Shown: piece by piece, positions 42,029 to 50,871 of the stretch
Layout of the letters: every line of letters begins with the position of its first letter
Numbering within the stretch: the stretch's first letter is position 1
Assembly: GCF_000744095.1 (NCBI RefSeq)
Contig: NZ_JQLI01000008.1
Span: 2,232,001-2,296,000, forward strand
Length of the DNA stretch: 64,000 bases
Source of the DNA: Cupriavidus necator A5-1
Lineage (GTDB): Bacteria; Pseudomonadota; Gammaproteobacteria; Burkholderiales; Burkholderiaceae
Direction of reading: 5' to 3'
Notes under the pieces: generated by a model
Database searches by the model: none
What the model saw: the letters and a program-made list of their open reading frames with translations, nothing else
What the model was told of the DNA's origin: nothing
Translations under genes and position numbers: made by a program

Positions 42029-42843
42029 TTCGCTTCATCGCCAGTTCGGTGTTGTTTGAACGGGAAGCTGGCAAGCTTCACACGGCCTAGGCCGGCAAAC
42101 CGCCGCTCTGGCGCGAACGGCCCACGCGAGCACGCGTTTGGCCCGCGCCCAACGAGCCTCGCTTTGCCGATATGCCGCCGGCGTCCATGCTGGCGGACGA
42201 GCACTAGCAATCGTGCTTGGGCCAGATGCTCGCCCCCATGAACAAACCTGGTATCGTGGACGTCAAGACATCAAAATCGTCCGGGCATCACGGCGAATAA
42301 ATCGTCGCTTCCCGCGTCGCGGCAACTGGAGGCGGGCATGCGCGGCGTTAGCGTCCAGAATATCGCCTGCTGTGCCACTTGGGAGCCTATCCAAGCGAGA
42401 CCTTGTCTACGCACTGCGTAGACAAATGAGGCGAACTCCTTCGCGTCCTGAAGTCTCAGCCAGCGAGTCCTCCGGCAGTTGCGCCTGATTGATTTGCCTC
42501 GATCCCCCAGAAGCGCCAGCCGTCGGACGCTGCCCAGTTTATACATAACACCCGTAGAGCGAAATTTTGCTGGTTGCTGGGGATGTTATGTCTGATGCGT
42601 AGGGCGCAGATGTCTGTCGGCCCACTCGGACCTCAGCCGACGGTCGATCGCTTTTTGAGGCATGCTCATCAGGCTTGGTGCGGTGTTACACCAGGCGCTC
42701 TACGGCGAAACCGAGGGTTGGCCGGGATTCGCAAATATCTGAAGCTTAAGATATTTTCGATTACCCACACCGGCAGATTAGGCGAAGCGACGGCCAGGGA
42801 GCTGTCTGGAGCACGGAAACCTCGGCCGTTGCGGTGCGCATAA
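42029..42843. other. 815-bp region without recognisable genes
   Basis: Open frames exist on both strands but are short, Arg/Pro-rich and unlike any family I know. Base composition is mixed, with AT-rich patches (for example around 42740-42770), suggesting patchwork of old mobile DNA. The end nearest 42843 probably belongs to the recombinase-bearing element whose fragment follows. Confidence 0.4.
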
Positions 42844-43010
42844 TCAGAGGGTTTCGAGGAACGCCATGACCTTGTCGGTTGCGTGAAAACGCGGCGTACG
42901 CTGCCCGGCAGGCTGCAGGCGACCTAGCGCTTCTTCCTTGTGCGCAAGATTAGACTCCATGTAGATGTGCGTCGTATCGATGCTTTCATGGCCCAGCCAT
43001 GCCCGCGTCA
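42844..43010 (-). pseudogene. tyrosine-recombinase C-terminal fragment
   Basis: Minus-strand translation gives RAWLGHESIDTTHIYMESNL, then HKEEALGRLQPAG and DKVMAFLETL with stop at 42842-42844. LGHxSIDTTxIYMExxLxxKExAL is the end of the tandem-type tyrosine recombinases found in multi-integrase transposons. The His of LGH and the Tyr are kept; the upstream domains are missing. Confidence 0.7.
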
Positions 43011-43042
43011 AGCGGCGCCCGGATGGCTTGGCCCCCATCGTC

Positions 43043-43411
43043 TCAGCGTTTCCAGACTATCGGCGCGGTGGCCGAGCAGGCCGTTACCTTGCCGAACCAG
43101 TTCCTGCTGGTGCTCAGCTTGATGCGGTGGTCATCCACTGACTCGATCTGCCGGTGCCGTCGGTCGGCCAGGCTGTTGGCCACATTGATGGCGGCTGTTT
43201 TACAATCGGTCGCCGCGGTACTGGGCAGCATCGTGAATCGCTGGTAACGGTAGTTGACCATGAGCGTGAAGCCGTCCGGCACGTATTCCACCGTGTACTC
43301 CGTCGACATATCGTACGTGGACATCTGGCGGCCGGAGTAGGGCGGCGCTGTGGTAGTGCAAGCAGCAGACACCAGGCAGGCCATCACCGCCGGGATCTTC
43401 AGGTATTTCAC
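43043..43411 (-). CDS. small putative lipoprotein, hypothetical
   Basis: 122 residues from GTG (complement 43409-43411), with GGAG upstream. N-terminus MKYLKIPAVMACLVSAACTT is a short signal peptide with a lipobox-like SAAC. The mature part (YTVEYVPDGFTLMVNYRYQR, then ATDCKTAAINVANSLADRRH) has two further Cys that could form a disulphide. No family recognised. Periplasmic or outer-membrane location is inferred. The frame is open upstream but shows no signal-like or conserved sequence. Confidence 0.6.
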   Translation of the reverse strand: MKYLKIPAVMACLVSAACTTTAPPYSGRQMSTYDMSTEYTVEYVPDGFTLMVNYRYQRFTMLPSTAATDCKTAAINVANSLADRRHRQIESVDDHRIKLSTSRNWFGKVTACSATAPIVWKR

Positions 43412-43559
43412 AGGCGATCTCCATTCGTGCCCATGGGACGGGGTACGTCTCGGCTTGCGGGACGTGTCTCGGGCGGGATGGTACCAAAGATGGGCGGTGG
43501 AGAATTTTCGCATGTGGGCCCAGCTACCCATCCAATCGTGGAGGCAAGCGCCATCGCAT

Positions 43560-44264
43560 GGCATTTTGCCTACGTGCACAAGCTGGAGCACCGCCCGGCC
43601 GATCGTATGTTGAATTTTCTTCTACGAGAAGGTGTGCAACCCAATCAACCGCTCACCTTCCTGTCGGACGGAGGGAATACCGTACGGTTTGCACAGCTCG
43701 GCTGTGGTGACCGCAGTGAGTAAGTCCTCGATTGGTTCCACATCGCCATGCGGGTACAGAACCTCGAACAGATATCAAGGGCCGGCTGGCGCACTGTGAC
43801 GGCCCGAGCAACAGGGCAATGATCAAAACGCTGCATGGCGCCAAGTGGCACCCCTGGCACGGCTGCCCCTATCCAGCGTTACGTTGACTAGAAAGCCTGG
43901 GCTGGGATCTGGAAGCCGAGGCCAGTCCCGAGGAGGCCAAGCTCCTCGGCAAACTCGAGGAGTTCATCGTCTACCTGGATAACAACCGGCACTTCATCGT
44001 GAACTACGGTGACCGCTATCGGCATGGGGAACCCATTGCATCAGGGTTCATCGAGTCAGCCGTCAACCAGGTGGTGAGCGAGAGGTTCGTCAAACGGCAA
44101 CGGATGGCCTGGCGGCCTCTGCACGCGCGCAACCTGCTACAAATCCGGACGGCAGTGCTCAACGACCAGCTCCGGTCGTGTGTTGAACGATGGTATCCCT
44201 CCATCGCCGGAGAAGAAGACCACCGCATTGCCGCTTAGTCAGGCCCCGGTTTGGCGCGGTCTCC
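43560..44264 (+). pseudogene. second ISKra4-family copy, 5'-truncated with multiple lesions
   Basis: Homologous to the second half of the transposase at 38704: FAYVHKLEHRPADRMLNFLL, QPLTFLSDGGNTVRFAQLG, then an in-frame TAA near 43722, a one-base loss around 43772, a TGA near 43886, and an intact tail LESLGWDLEAEASPEEAKLL to stop 44236-44238. A right inverted repeat with two mismatches to the first copy ends at 44264. The left end is absent. It retains the segment deleted from the first copy, so the two were independent degradations. Confidence 0.8.
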
Positions 44265-44411
44265 TTTTAGGCCGCCGTCAGCCTGGGATGAATCGCGCAT
44301 GGTTTGTCCGTCGGTTCTTTGCCGCGCGGGATTCAAGGTTGGCCCGACGGGATCGCTGAACTAGACTGGACAGCACATTGCGTCGGCTTCGCCACGGCAC
44401 CGTTGTGACGC

Positions 44412-44531
44412 ATGATGACAAACATCCTGTGCAGCGATCCCGTGGAAGTCCGGATCGGCAAGCGCGTCGTGGTCGAGTTCCACGATGTCACGGAGACAAT
44501 CACGCTGCCGAAGTTCCGAATGTTGTGCTGA
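44412..44531 (+). pseudogene. DUF35 OB-fold C-terminal fragment
   Basis: A 39-codon frame reads DPVEVRIGKRVVVEFHDVTE and then TITLPKFR before the stop. This is the end of DUF35 proteins (VxVGMxVxVVFEDVTDxVTLPKFRP). The zinc ribbon and the start of the OB fold are missing; the break lies near the end of the neighbouring IS remnant. It hints that a thiolase/DUF35 unit once stood here. The rest of 44265-44585 shows no gene. Confidence 0.6.
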
Positions 44532-44585
44532 GCGCCGGCGCAAGGCGGGCGGCGGTACCGGGGCAGTTTATTCGCGTTTCCGTCC

Positions 44586-45908
44586 TCAGCGTTCCTGCCC
44601 CTGGCGCAGAAAAGGTGCCACGGTACAGGCCACGAGCAGCAGGACGGCCATGATGACCAGACCGTTGCGCGTGCTGCCGGTCGCCTGCTCGATGATGCCC
44701 ATCACCGACGGCCCGATGAAGCCACCCACCAGCCCGCAGGTATTGATCAGCGCCAGCCCGCCAGCCAGCGCCACGCCCGTCAGGCGTGACGACGGGAACA
44801 GGAAGACGATCGACTGCACCACGAAGAACATCAGCGCGGTCAGCGAGAAGCCGACCAGCGCCATCACCGGGCCCGCGAAGGCGGCGATCAGCAGGCCGGT
44901 TGCCATCACGACCAGGCCCAGGCACAGCAGGCGGCGTCCGCGCTGCGGGGTGTTGGCATGGCGGGGCAGCAAGGCGGCGCCAATGGCGGCGGCAATCCAC
45001 GGCAGGGAGTTGAGCATCCCGATTTCCACGGGGGTGAGCTTGCCGTACGTGCCAATGATGCCCGGCAGGAAGAAGATCACCGTGTAGATGGCGATCTGGT
45101 GGCAGAAGTAGATGAAGATCGCCAGCCAGACCTGCGGATCACGCATGGCGCCCAGGAACGAGTGGTTGCCTTTGCCAGCGCTGCCGTCGGCGGCTTCCGC
45201 GGCGAGGCGGCGGCGGACTTCCTGCGCCTGGGCCGGCGTCAGCCACGGTGCGCTGTCCGGGCCGTCAGGCAGCTTCTTCCAGACCACCGCGGCAAGGAAG
45301 ACGGCCGGCAGGCCTTCCAGCACGAACATCCATTGCCAGCCCTTGAAGCCCCAGACCCCATCCATGCCTAGCAGGGCGCCGCCCAGCGGGCCGCTTACGA
45401 TATTGGCGATGCAGACGCCGAGCAGGAAGTAGCCCACCGCCCGCGCGCGATCCTCGCGGCCGAACCAGTACGTGAGATAAAGCATCACGCCGGGGAACAG
45501 GCCCGCCTCGGCCGCGCCGAGCAGCATGCGCATGATGTAGAACGACGTCTCGCCCTGGACAAAGGCCATCGCCGCGGACAGCAGGCCCCACGTCACCATG
45601 ATTCGCGTGATCCAGAAGCGCGCGCCGACCCGATGCATGATCAGGTTGCTCGGGACTTCCAGCAATGCATAGCTGAGGAAGAACAGGCCCGCGCCCAGGC
45701 CATAGGCGGCGGCCGAAATGTTCAGGTCGACAGCGATATGGGTCTTGGCGAGTGCGATGTTCGTCCGATCGAGGAAGCTGATCACATACGACAGGACCAG
45801 CAAGGGCATGAGCTTGCGGAACAGTAGCCCGGTAAGCGAGCGGTCTGTCGGCGCGGCCAATGATGGCGCGCTCGAGGCGGGTACGGTCTGCATGAAACTG
45901 GTCTCCAT
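44586..45908 (-). CDS. MFS transporter, anion:cation symporter (ACS) type
   Basis: 440 residues with about 12 hydrophobic segments. LSYVISFLDRTNIALAKTHI, SYALLEVPSNLIMHRVGARF and GAAEAGLFPGVMLYLTYWFG are hallmarks of the ACS family, which imports organic anions such as tartrate, phthalate or hydroxyphenylacetate. A hydrophilic loop of about 50 residues splits the two halves. It follows the BKACE gene by 108 bases and is the likely uptake system for that small pathway. Inner-membrane protein. Confidence 0.92.
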   Translation of the reverse strand: METSFMQTVPASSAPSLAAPTDRSLTGLLFRKLMPLLVLSYVISFLDRTNIALAKTHIAVDLNISAAAYGLGAGLFFLSYALLEVPSNLIMHRVGARFWITRIMVTWGLLSAAMAFVQGETSFYIMRMLLGAAEAGLFPGVMLYLTYWFGREDRARAVGYFLLGVCIANIVSGPLGGALLGMDGVWGFKGWQWMFVLEGLPAVFLAAVVWKKLPDGPDSAPWLTPAQAQEVRRRLAAEAADGSAGKGNHSFLGAMRDPQVWLAIFIYFCHQIAIYTVIFFLPGIIGTYGKLTPVEIGMLNSLPWIAAAIGAALLPRHANTPQRGRRLLCLGLVVMATGLLIAAFAGPVMALVGFSLTALMFFVVQSIVFLFPSSRLTGVALAGGLALINTCGLVGGFIGPSVMGIIEQATGSTRNGLVIMAVLLLVACTVAPFLRQGQER

Positions 45909-46016
45909 TGGGCAAATACGGCGCCGCGCCCTGCGGGGCCGCGCGCTCGCCGTTCTGCCTGGTTGCGTGTCTTCGGTATTGGGCGGCGGGGGCCGGGCCG
46001 CGTCGGCCCCGCCCGG

Positions 46017-46949
46017 TCAGAACGCGGTGCCTGCCGCGCCCTTGAGGTCGAGGATGTCGCGGGCTTCGTCCGGCGTGGCCACGTCGATATTCAGGGCTTC
46101 GAGCACGGTCCGGATGCGCGTGACCTGCTCGGCGCTCGACGCCGCCAGCTGGCCCGGGCCGATCCAGAGCGAATCCTCAAGGCCGACACGTACGTTCGCC
46201 CCCATCGCCGCGCCGATGGTCGCCAGCGGAATCTGGTTCCGGCCAGCGCCGAGGATCGACCAGCGGAACTGGTCGCCAAACAGGCGCTGTGCGGTGCGGT
46301 GCATATGCATCAGGTCCTCGGGATCGGGGCCAATGCCGCCCAGGATACCGAACACGGACTGGATGAACACGGGACCCTTGACCAGGCCGCGGTCGAGGAA
46401 GTGCCGCAGATTGTATAGGTGGCTGATGTCATAGCACTCGAACTCGAAGCGCGTGCCGTTGGCGTTGCCGATGCGCAGGATGTTCTCGATGTCCTGGTAG
46501 GTGTTCTTGAAAATCAGGTTGCGGCTGTTCTCAAGGTGCTCGCGCTCCCAGTCGTGGCGCAAGTCCTTGAAGCGGTCGAGCATCGGGAACAGGCCGAAGT
46601 TCATCGAGCCCATGTTAAGCGAGGCCAGCTCCGGCTTGAAGGTCGTGGCCGGCAGCATACGCTCCTCTACCGTCATGTGCGGGCTGCCGCCGGTGGTGAT
46701 ATTGATCACCGCGTTGGTCTCGGCGCTGATCCTGGCGAGGAAAGGGCGGAACAGCTCCGGGTCCTGCGAAGGGCGCCCATCCTTCGGGTCGCGGGCGTGC
46801 AGGTGCAGGATGGCGGCGCCCGCACGCGCGGCGTCGATGGCGGCTTGCGCGATCTCGTCGGCGGTCACCGGCAGGTGCGGCGACATGCTCGGCGTGTGGA
46901 TGGCGCCGGTCGGCGCGCAGGTGATGATGGCTTTGGCTCGCTTGGCCAT
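46017..46949 (-). CDS. beta-keto acid cleavage enzyme (BKACE, DUF849)
   Basis: 310-residue TIM-barrel protein: ITCAPTGAIHTPSMSPHLPV, the zinc ligands in AAILHLHARDPKDGRPSQD (His-x-His), a SLNMGSMNFG strand and FEFECYDISHLYNLRHFLDR, with the Glu/Asp-rich C-terminus ANVRVGLEDSLWIGPGQLA. BKACEs condense a beta-keto acid with acetyl-CoA, giving acetoacetate and a new acyl-CoA (3-keto-5-aminohexanoate cleavage is the prototype). Co-oriented with an SDR upstream that could make the keto acid, and the MFS transporter downstream. Confidence 0.93.
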   Translation of the reverse strand: MAKRAKAIITCAPTGAIHTPSMSPHLPVTADEIAQAAIDAARAGAAILHLHARDPKDGRPSQDPELFRPFLARISAETNAVINITTGGSPHMTVEERMLPATTFKPELASLNMGSMNFGLFPMLDRFKDLRHDWEREHLENSRNLIFKNTYQDIENILRIGNANGTRFEFECYDISHLYNLRHFLDRGLVKGPVFIQSVFGILGGIGPDPEDLMHMHRTAQRLFGDQFRWSILGAGRNQIPLATIGAAMGANVRVGLEDSLWIGPGQLAASSAEQVTRIRTVLEALNIDVATPDEARDILDLKGAAGTAF

Positions 46950-47034
46950 GGTGGGTCCTTTGTCTGGCTTTGTCTGGCGTTGTCGGGAATTTTCGGGCTG
47001 CGGAGATCCGCCGGCCCGGAAAGAGAAGGGTGGC

Positions 47035-47817
47035 TTAGCTAAGGGCCTGGGTCAGGCCATCCACGACCATTTCCTGGCCGTGCACGTTGGCTGCCTGGTC
47101 GCAGCAGAGGAACCGCACCATGTTGGCGATATCCCGCATCGTCGCCATGCGGCCCAGTGCCGCCTGCGACGTGTAGTCGCGCGTCACTTCCTCAAGCGGC
47201 TTGCCGAGCGACTCGGCCTTCGCAGCAATGACGGCGCGGATACGCGGACCGTCGACCGCACCGGGCAACACGGTGTTGACGCGGATGCCATCCGGACCCA
47301 GTTCGAGCGCCAGCGACTTGGTAAAGCCCACCACGGCCCATTTCGACGCGGAGTAGGCCGAGCGGCCCGGCATGCCGAGATGCCCCGCCGCGGAGGACAG
47401 GTTGACGATCGACGGCGACCGCCCCTTGCGCAGGCGCGGCACCGCGGCGCGGGCGCAAAGGAATTGGCCGGTGATGTTGACGGCGAGCGTGCGCTCCCAG
47501 TCGGCCAGCGTCAGCGTTTCGACGCCGCCCGTCGGGCCGGCAACTCCGGCATTGTTGACGAGGACGTCAAGCCCACCGAATCCGGCATCGATGGCCTGGA
47601 ACAGCGCCCCGACGTCGTCTTCCTTGGATACATCGGCGCGGAGCGCAACCACGCCGGGCAGCTCCGCAGCAACGCGCTCCAGGCTGGTGCCCGACACATC
47701 ACAAACCGCAACGCGGGCGCCGCCTTCCACGAAGCCGCGTGTGATCTCCAGGCCAATTCCATCCGCTCCCGCGGTCACCAACACGCGTTTGCCGACGAGC
47801 GATTCATCCTTCCACAT
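47035..47817 (-). CDS. SDR family oxidoreductase
   Basis: 260-residue SDR: VLVTAGADGIGLEITRGFVE, CDVSGTSLE (Asp indicates NAD), NNAGVAGPTGGVETL, NLSSAAGHLGMPGRSAYSAS and PGAVDGPRIR. Probably oxidises a beta-hydroxy acid to the beta-keto acid used by the BKACE enzyme 86 bases downstream (inference). Divergent from a GntR regulator, with a palindrome in the intergenic region. Confidence 0.92.
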   Translation of the reverse strand: MWKDESLVGKRVLVTAGADGIGLEITRGFVEGGARVAVCDVSGTSLERVAAELPGVVALRADVSKEDDVGALFQAIDAGFGGLDVLVNNAGVAGPTGGVETLTLADWERTLAVNITGQFLCARAAVPRLRKGRSPSIVNLSSAAGHLGMPGRSAYSASKWAVVGFTKSLALELGPDGIRVNTVLPGAVDGPRIRAVIAAKAESLGKPLEEVTRDYTSQAALGRMATMRDIANMVRFLCCDQAANVHGQEMVVDGLTQALS

Positions 47818-47871
47818 GACTCCAGTCTCCTTACAACAGGCGAACGCCCGTCTTCGGAGGCAAGATTAAAA

Positions 47872-47883
47872 CTGTGATCACAG
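47872..47883. promoter_or_regulatory. GntR-type operator
   Basis: CTGTGATCACAG is a perfect 12-bp palindrome between the SDR (start 47817) and the divergent gntR gene (start 47925). The core fits the T-GT-N-AC-A pattern of FadR-subfamily (FCD) regulators. A weaker dyad GCATATAG...CTATGTGC follows at 47887-47911. Confidence 0.6.
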
Positions 47884-47924
47884 ATCGCATATAGCGGATA
47901 ACCCTATGTGCTATCCTTCGCGGC

Positions 47925-48692
47925 ATGACCCTGAACGAACTTGTGACGCCCATCACCCGCCAGACGCTTAGCCGTGACGTCTACACGCAACTGCGGGAAC
48001 TGTTGATTTCCGGCCAGATGATGCCGGGGGAGCAGATTTCGCTGCGCAATATCGCTGCGGCCCTGGGCGTGAGCGTGATGCCGGTGCGTGAAGCGGTCCA
48101 CCGGCTGGTTGCCGAGCAGGCTCTCGAACTGACGCCAAACCGTGCGCTACGGGTGCCAAGGATGAGCGTCAGCCAATTCGAGGAAATCACCAAGATCCGG
48201 ATCCAGCTGGAGGGTTTGGCCACCGCAACCGCGGCCGAGCGCATCAGCGATGAGGAACTGGAAAGGGTGCAGGCACTGCGCAGCCGGTTCGCAGAGGAGA
48301 TGTCGAAGCCCAGGCCGGACGGTGCCGATGTCATCGCCGCGAACCAGGCGTTTCACTTTGCCGTCTACGCGGCGGCTCGGATGCCGATCCTGCTGCAGAT
48401 GATCGAGTCGCAGTGGCTGCGCATTGGCCCGATCCTCAACCACGACCTGCGCTCAGGATCGCGCCGCGTGGAAGAGCGCGTCGCGGTCAAGCATCACGAC
48501 AACCTGGTCGAAGCCCTGTGCCGGCACGACAGTGCTGCTGCCTGCGCGGCGCTGCGCGGCGATATCGAAAGCGCGGCGGCCTATATCGTCTCGGCCGGTG
48601 TGCTGGTCAATGCGGACAGCGTCGAGGCTGCTGCGGCCATGCTCGCGCCTGTGCAACGGGCAGCGAAGGCAAGGGTCAGGACAGCTTCGTAG
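47925..48692 (+). CDS. GntR-family regulator, FCD type
   Basis: 255 residues: N-terminal winged HTH (QTLSRDVYTQLRELLISGQM, QISLRNIAAALGVSVMPVRE, AVHRLVAEQALELTPNR), then an all-helical FCD ligand-binding domain (EITKIRIQLEGLATATAAER, NQAFHFAVYAAARMPILLQM, HHDNLVEALCRHD with the metal-binding His). Typically a repressor relieved by a carboxylic acid. Divergent position and the palindrome at 47872 indicate control of the SDR/BKACE/MFS operon and of itself. Confidence 0.93.
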   Translation: MTLNELVTPITRQTLSRDVYTQLRELLISGQMMPGEQISLRNIAAALGVSVMPVREAVHRLVAEQALELTPNRALRVPRMSVSQFEEITKIRIQLEGLATATAAERISDEELERVQALRSRFAEEMSKPRPDGADVIAANQAFHFAVYAAARMPILLQMIESQWLRIGPILNHDLRSGSRRVEERVAVKHHDNLVEALCRHDSAAACAALRGDIESAAAYIVSAGVLVNADSVEAAAAMLAPVQRAAKARVRTAS

Positions 48693-48929
48693 TCGTTGTA
48701 AGCAGGGAAGGCGGGGTTGGAGCCGCGCGATCTTTCTCGCATCTATGCTCGAACATAACGCCCGTTCTAGCACCAATACAGGCCAGGGCAGTGTGGACTC
48801 GCCCCACCTGTGCGCAAGCTCCAACCTGAGTCCGTCCTTGAACCTCATCCCGGCAGTGCGACAGACCGACTACGACGCTGTTGTGGCATCCTTGCATTTT
48901 GCATAATAAAAAGCAGGGTAGGGGTCAAC

Positions 48930-49220
48930 ATGTACAAGAGCTTGCCGCTCGTCGCGACCGCCGCGGCCGCCTTAATCTACTACAAAACTCACGCGCCTCT
49001 GGAAAATGCCGTTGCTCACGCCGAGCCACAGCCGATCGAGATTTCAGCGGTGGCCTCGACGCCGGAAGGGGTATTCCGCTGCGAGGGCAAACAGCACTGC
49101 AGTCAGATGGCTTCCTGCGCGGAAGCCCGCTTCTACCTAAAGAATTGCCCAGCGGTGAAAATGGATGGGGATGGTGACGGAATTCCATGTGAGACGCCGT
49201 CTCTCCAATGTATGTTTTGA
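48930..49220 (+). CDS. excalibur calcium-binding domain protein
   Basis: 96 residues. MYKSLPLVATAAAALIYYKT is a signal peptide or N-terminal anchor. The mature part ends in the excalibur motif: CSQMASCAEARFYLKNCP, then DGDGDGIPCE (calcium loop) and a final Cys pair. Start ATG 48930; the frame is open upstream without similarity. Probably exported; role unknown. The 237 bases before it hold no gene I can recognise. Confidence 0.85.
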   Translation: MYKSLPLVATAAAALIYYKTHAPLENAVAHAEPQPIEISAVASTPEGVFRCEGKQHCSQMASCAEARFYLKNCPAVKMDGDGDGIPCETPSLQCMF

Positions 49221-49543
49221 CGCGCCGATAAGGTAGTCATCTACGCGATGCTGTTCACGCCTGCGTGGTGACATTTCTCACGAAGACGCGGGGCAGGAAA
49301 GCCCATGCGGCAAGCGGCGAGCCATCTGGGCTGCTATGCGGCCGTCGCTTCCGACCCGGAACCGCCGTTCGGACTCGGGCCACCACAAGGGCCGCTTCCG
49401 AAGTACAGGCGGCTCTCGCCCCGTCGAGCGGGGCAGGGGCCGGTTCGCGCATCTCGACCCAAGTCAGCCCCACTATGGAGGGGTGCTTCCAGCTTGTCCC
49501 AGCGCTTAGCATCGCGCTCAAACAATAAGCGCAGGAGGGTCAA
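49221..49543. other. 323-bp gap without recognisable gene
   Basis: An 87-codon open frame on plus (49265-49528) has Ala/Arg-rich composition and no similarity that I can see. I find no terminator or repeat. The DUF2726 gene promoter should be at the right end. Confidence 0.4.
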
Positions 49544-50101
49544 GTGAAAGCGATGCTAGGGTTGGTGTTCCTTTTCGCCATTGCCATCGTTCTCCTGTCG
49601 GTACTGAAGTCAGCAGCGGCAGGCGGGAGTTCCTCCAGGGATTTTCGATTTGCTCGCAGATCTCCATTCTTGCGGCAGGATGAGATACAGCTCTACGAAC
49701 GGCTGACAGCCGAGCTCGAAGACACGTACGTCTTTCCCCAGGTCGCAATGTCCGCGTTTGTACAGCACAGGGGAAAGTCACAAGGCGCCAGGAATCTGTT
49801 CGCTCAGAAGTATGTCGACTACCTCGTCTGCGAGCGCAAGACGATGCGACCGCTCTATGTCATCGAGCTTGACGGCGCCTCGCACGGTAGCGCAAAAGCA
49901 CAGAAGCGCGATAAGCAAAAGAATGACGTTCTCGCGTCGGCCGGTATTCCGATCATGCGCTACACGTCCAAGGACGTGGATTTGAAGACAATCCTCAGCG
50001 ACTACTTCAGTGTTGTCCCGCCGCGGCCCGCCGAAGGAGTTGGTCCGTCAGCGCCAGACAACGAACGAAAGCTGCGGGCCGTGCGGGCACCCGTGGCCTG
50101 A
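49544..50101 (+). CDS. DUF2726 domain protein with N-terminal membrane anchor
   Basis: 185 residues from GTG 49544 (AGGAGG 7 bases upstream). Residues 4-22 (MLGLVFLFAIAIVLLSVLK) form a transmembrane segment. The rest is DUF2726: LRQDEIQLYERLTAELEDTY, FVQHRGKSQGARNLFAQKYVDYLVC (in part), YVIELDGASHGSAKAQKRDK, GIPIMRYTSKD. DUF2726 belongs to the restriction-endonuclease-like fold (D/E-x-K core: ELDGASH and the following QKRDKQKNDV). Its role is unknown; some members are fused to helicases or topoisomerases. Followed 9 bases later by a DUF4124 gene. Confidence 0.88.
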   Translation: MKAMLGLVFLFAIAIVLLSVLKSAAAGGSSSRDFRFARRSPFLRQDEIQLYERLTAELEDTYVFPQVAMSAFVQHRGKSQGARNLFAQKYVDYLVCERKTMRPLYVIELDGASHGSAKAQKRDKQKNDVLASAGIPIMRYTSKDVDLKTILSDYFSVVPPRPAEGVGPSAPDNERKLRAVRAPVA

Positions 50102-50110
50102 AGCTGAACC

Positions 50111-50491
50111 ATGCTGAGATATCTGACGATCGCGATGTTCGCCATGGCCACGAATGCCGCGGGCCAGACCATCTATCAATGTCGGAGCGCCGCGGGACAT
50201 GTCACGTTGCAGGATGCCCCCTGCCAGCACGACGCAAAGACTGAGGTGGTGAGGAAATCCATCGGCCAACGAAACGCAGAGTATCGTGCCGAGCCGTCTT
50301 CGTTCTTCGACCCGAAGGGGCAGGAGCGGCTCGCATCGAGCATCATGTGCCCGTCGCTGCGCCAGTCATACCGGGCTGCGGTTACCCACTCCGAGCGAGC
50401 AATGCTCACCCATAATTCGGTGCAGATCCAGCAAGCATCAGAGGCTGTACAGCGAGCCGGTGCGCAAATATCCAGGTATCGGTGCGAGTAA
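50111..50491 (+). CDS. DUF4124-like exported protein
   Basis: 126 residues. Signal peptide MLRYLTIAMFAMATNAAGQ, then IYQCRSAAGHVTLQDAPCQ, the DUF4124 pattern (YxCxxxxGxVxxxDxPC). Three further Cys residues suggest disulphides. Periplasmic. It follows the DUF2726 gene closely and may be co-transcribed. Confidence 0.8.
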   Translation: MLRYLTIAMFAMATNAAGQTIYQCRSAAGHVTLQDAPCQHDAKTEVVRKSIGQRNAEYRAEPSSFFDPKGQERLASSIMCPSLRQSYRAAVTHSERAMLTHNSVQIQQASEAVQRAGAQISRYRCE

Positions 50492-50587
50492 CAATACGCC
50501 GAAGCGAGCGTAAGATTCGCCATAGCCATCCTACGATGGCTCTCGCTCCACGGTGGACGATGACCGAGACCGACCCTCTCCGGACCC

Positions 50588-50821
50588 TTGGTCGAATTTT
50601 TCGAACGTCTCTACCCAGTTCAAAAGCGGCGGCTCCTGTCGGTACCGGCCATATTCACCAAGAATAATCCTGCTGCGGACATTTCCGGACGGATGCATCG
50701 GCACCGCCAGGTTGTCTGCCGAGCTCGTCGTCGTTCTCTACCGAGCCACACGTACAGCTTCTGCATGGAAGCGCACAAGCAAATGTTTGATGAGAACCCC
50801 GCGAGCTATCTCGCCGGATAA
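50588..50821 (+). pseudogene. possible YHS-domain fragment
   Basis: The last codons of this frame read TYSFCMEAHKQMFDENPASY and stop at 50819-50821. That is the end of YHS metal-binding domains (YYFCSxxCxxxFxxxPxxY). The first half of the domain (DPVCGM) is not visible and the codons before are Arg-rich and non-conserved, so it is either a broken gene or one whose true start lies in another frame. The terminator at 50824 follows directly. Confidence 0.4.
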
Positions 50822-50823
50822 AA

Positions 50824-50850
50824 AAACGCCAACCCGTATGGGTTGGCGTT
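50824..50850. terminator. bidirectional intrinsic terminator
   Basis: AACGCCAACCC gtat GGGTTGGCGTT is a perfect 11-bp stem with a 4-base loop, flanked by A-run (50821-50825) and T-run (50849-50852). It terminates the isocitrate lyase gene on minus and the small genes on plus. Confidence 0.9.
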
Positions 50851-50871
50851 TTGCTTGGGGTATTACTGGTA

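Noticed and set aside
46501..47877. 458-codon plus-strand frame across BKACE and SDR genes
   Set aside because: Spans two unrelated real genes in antisense.
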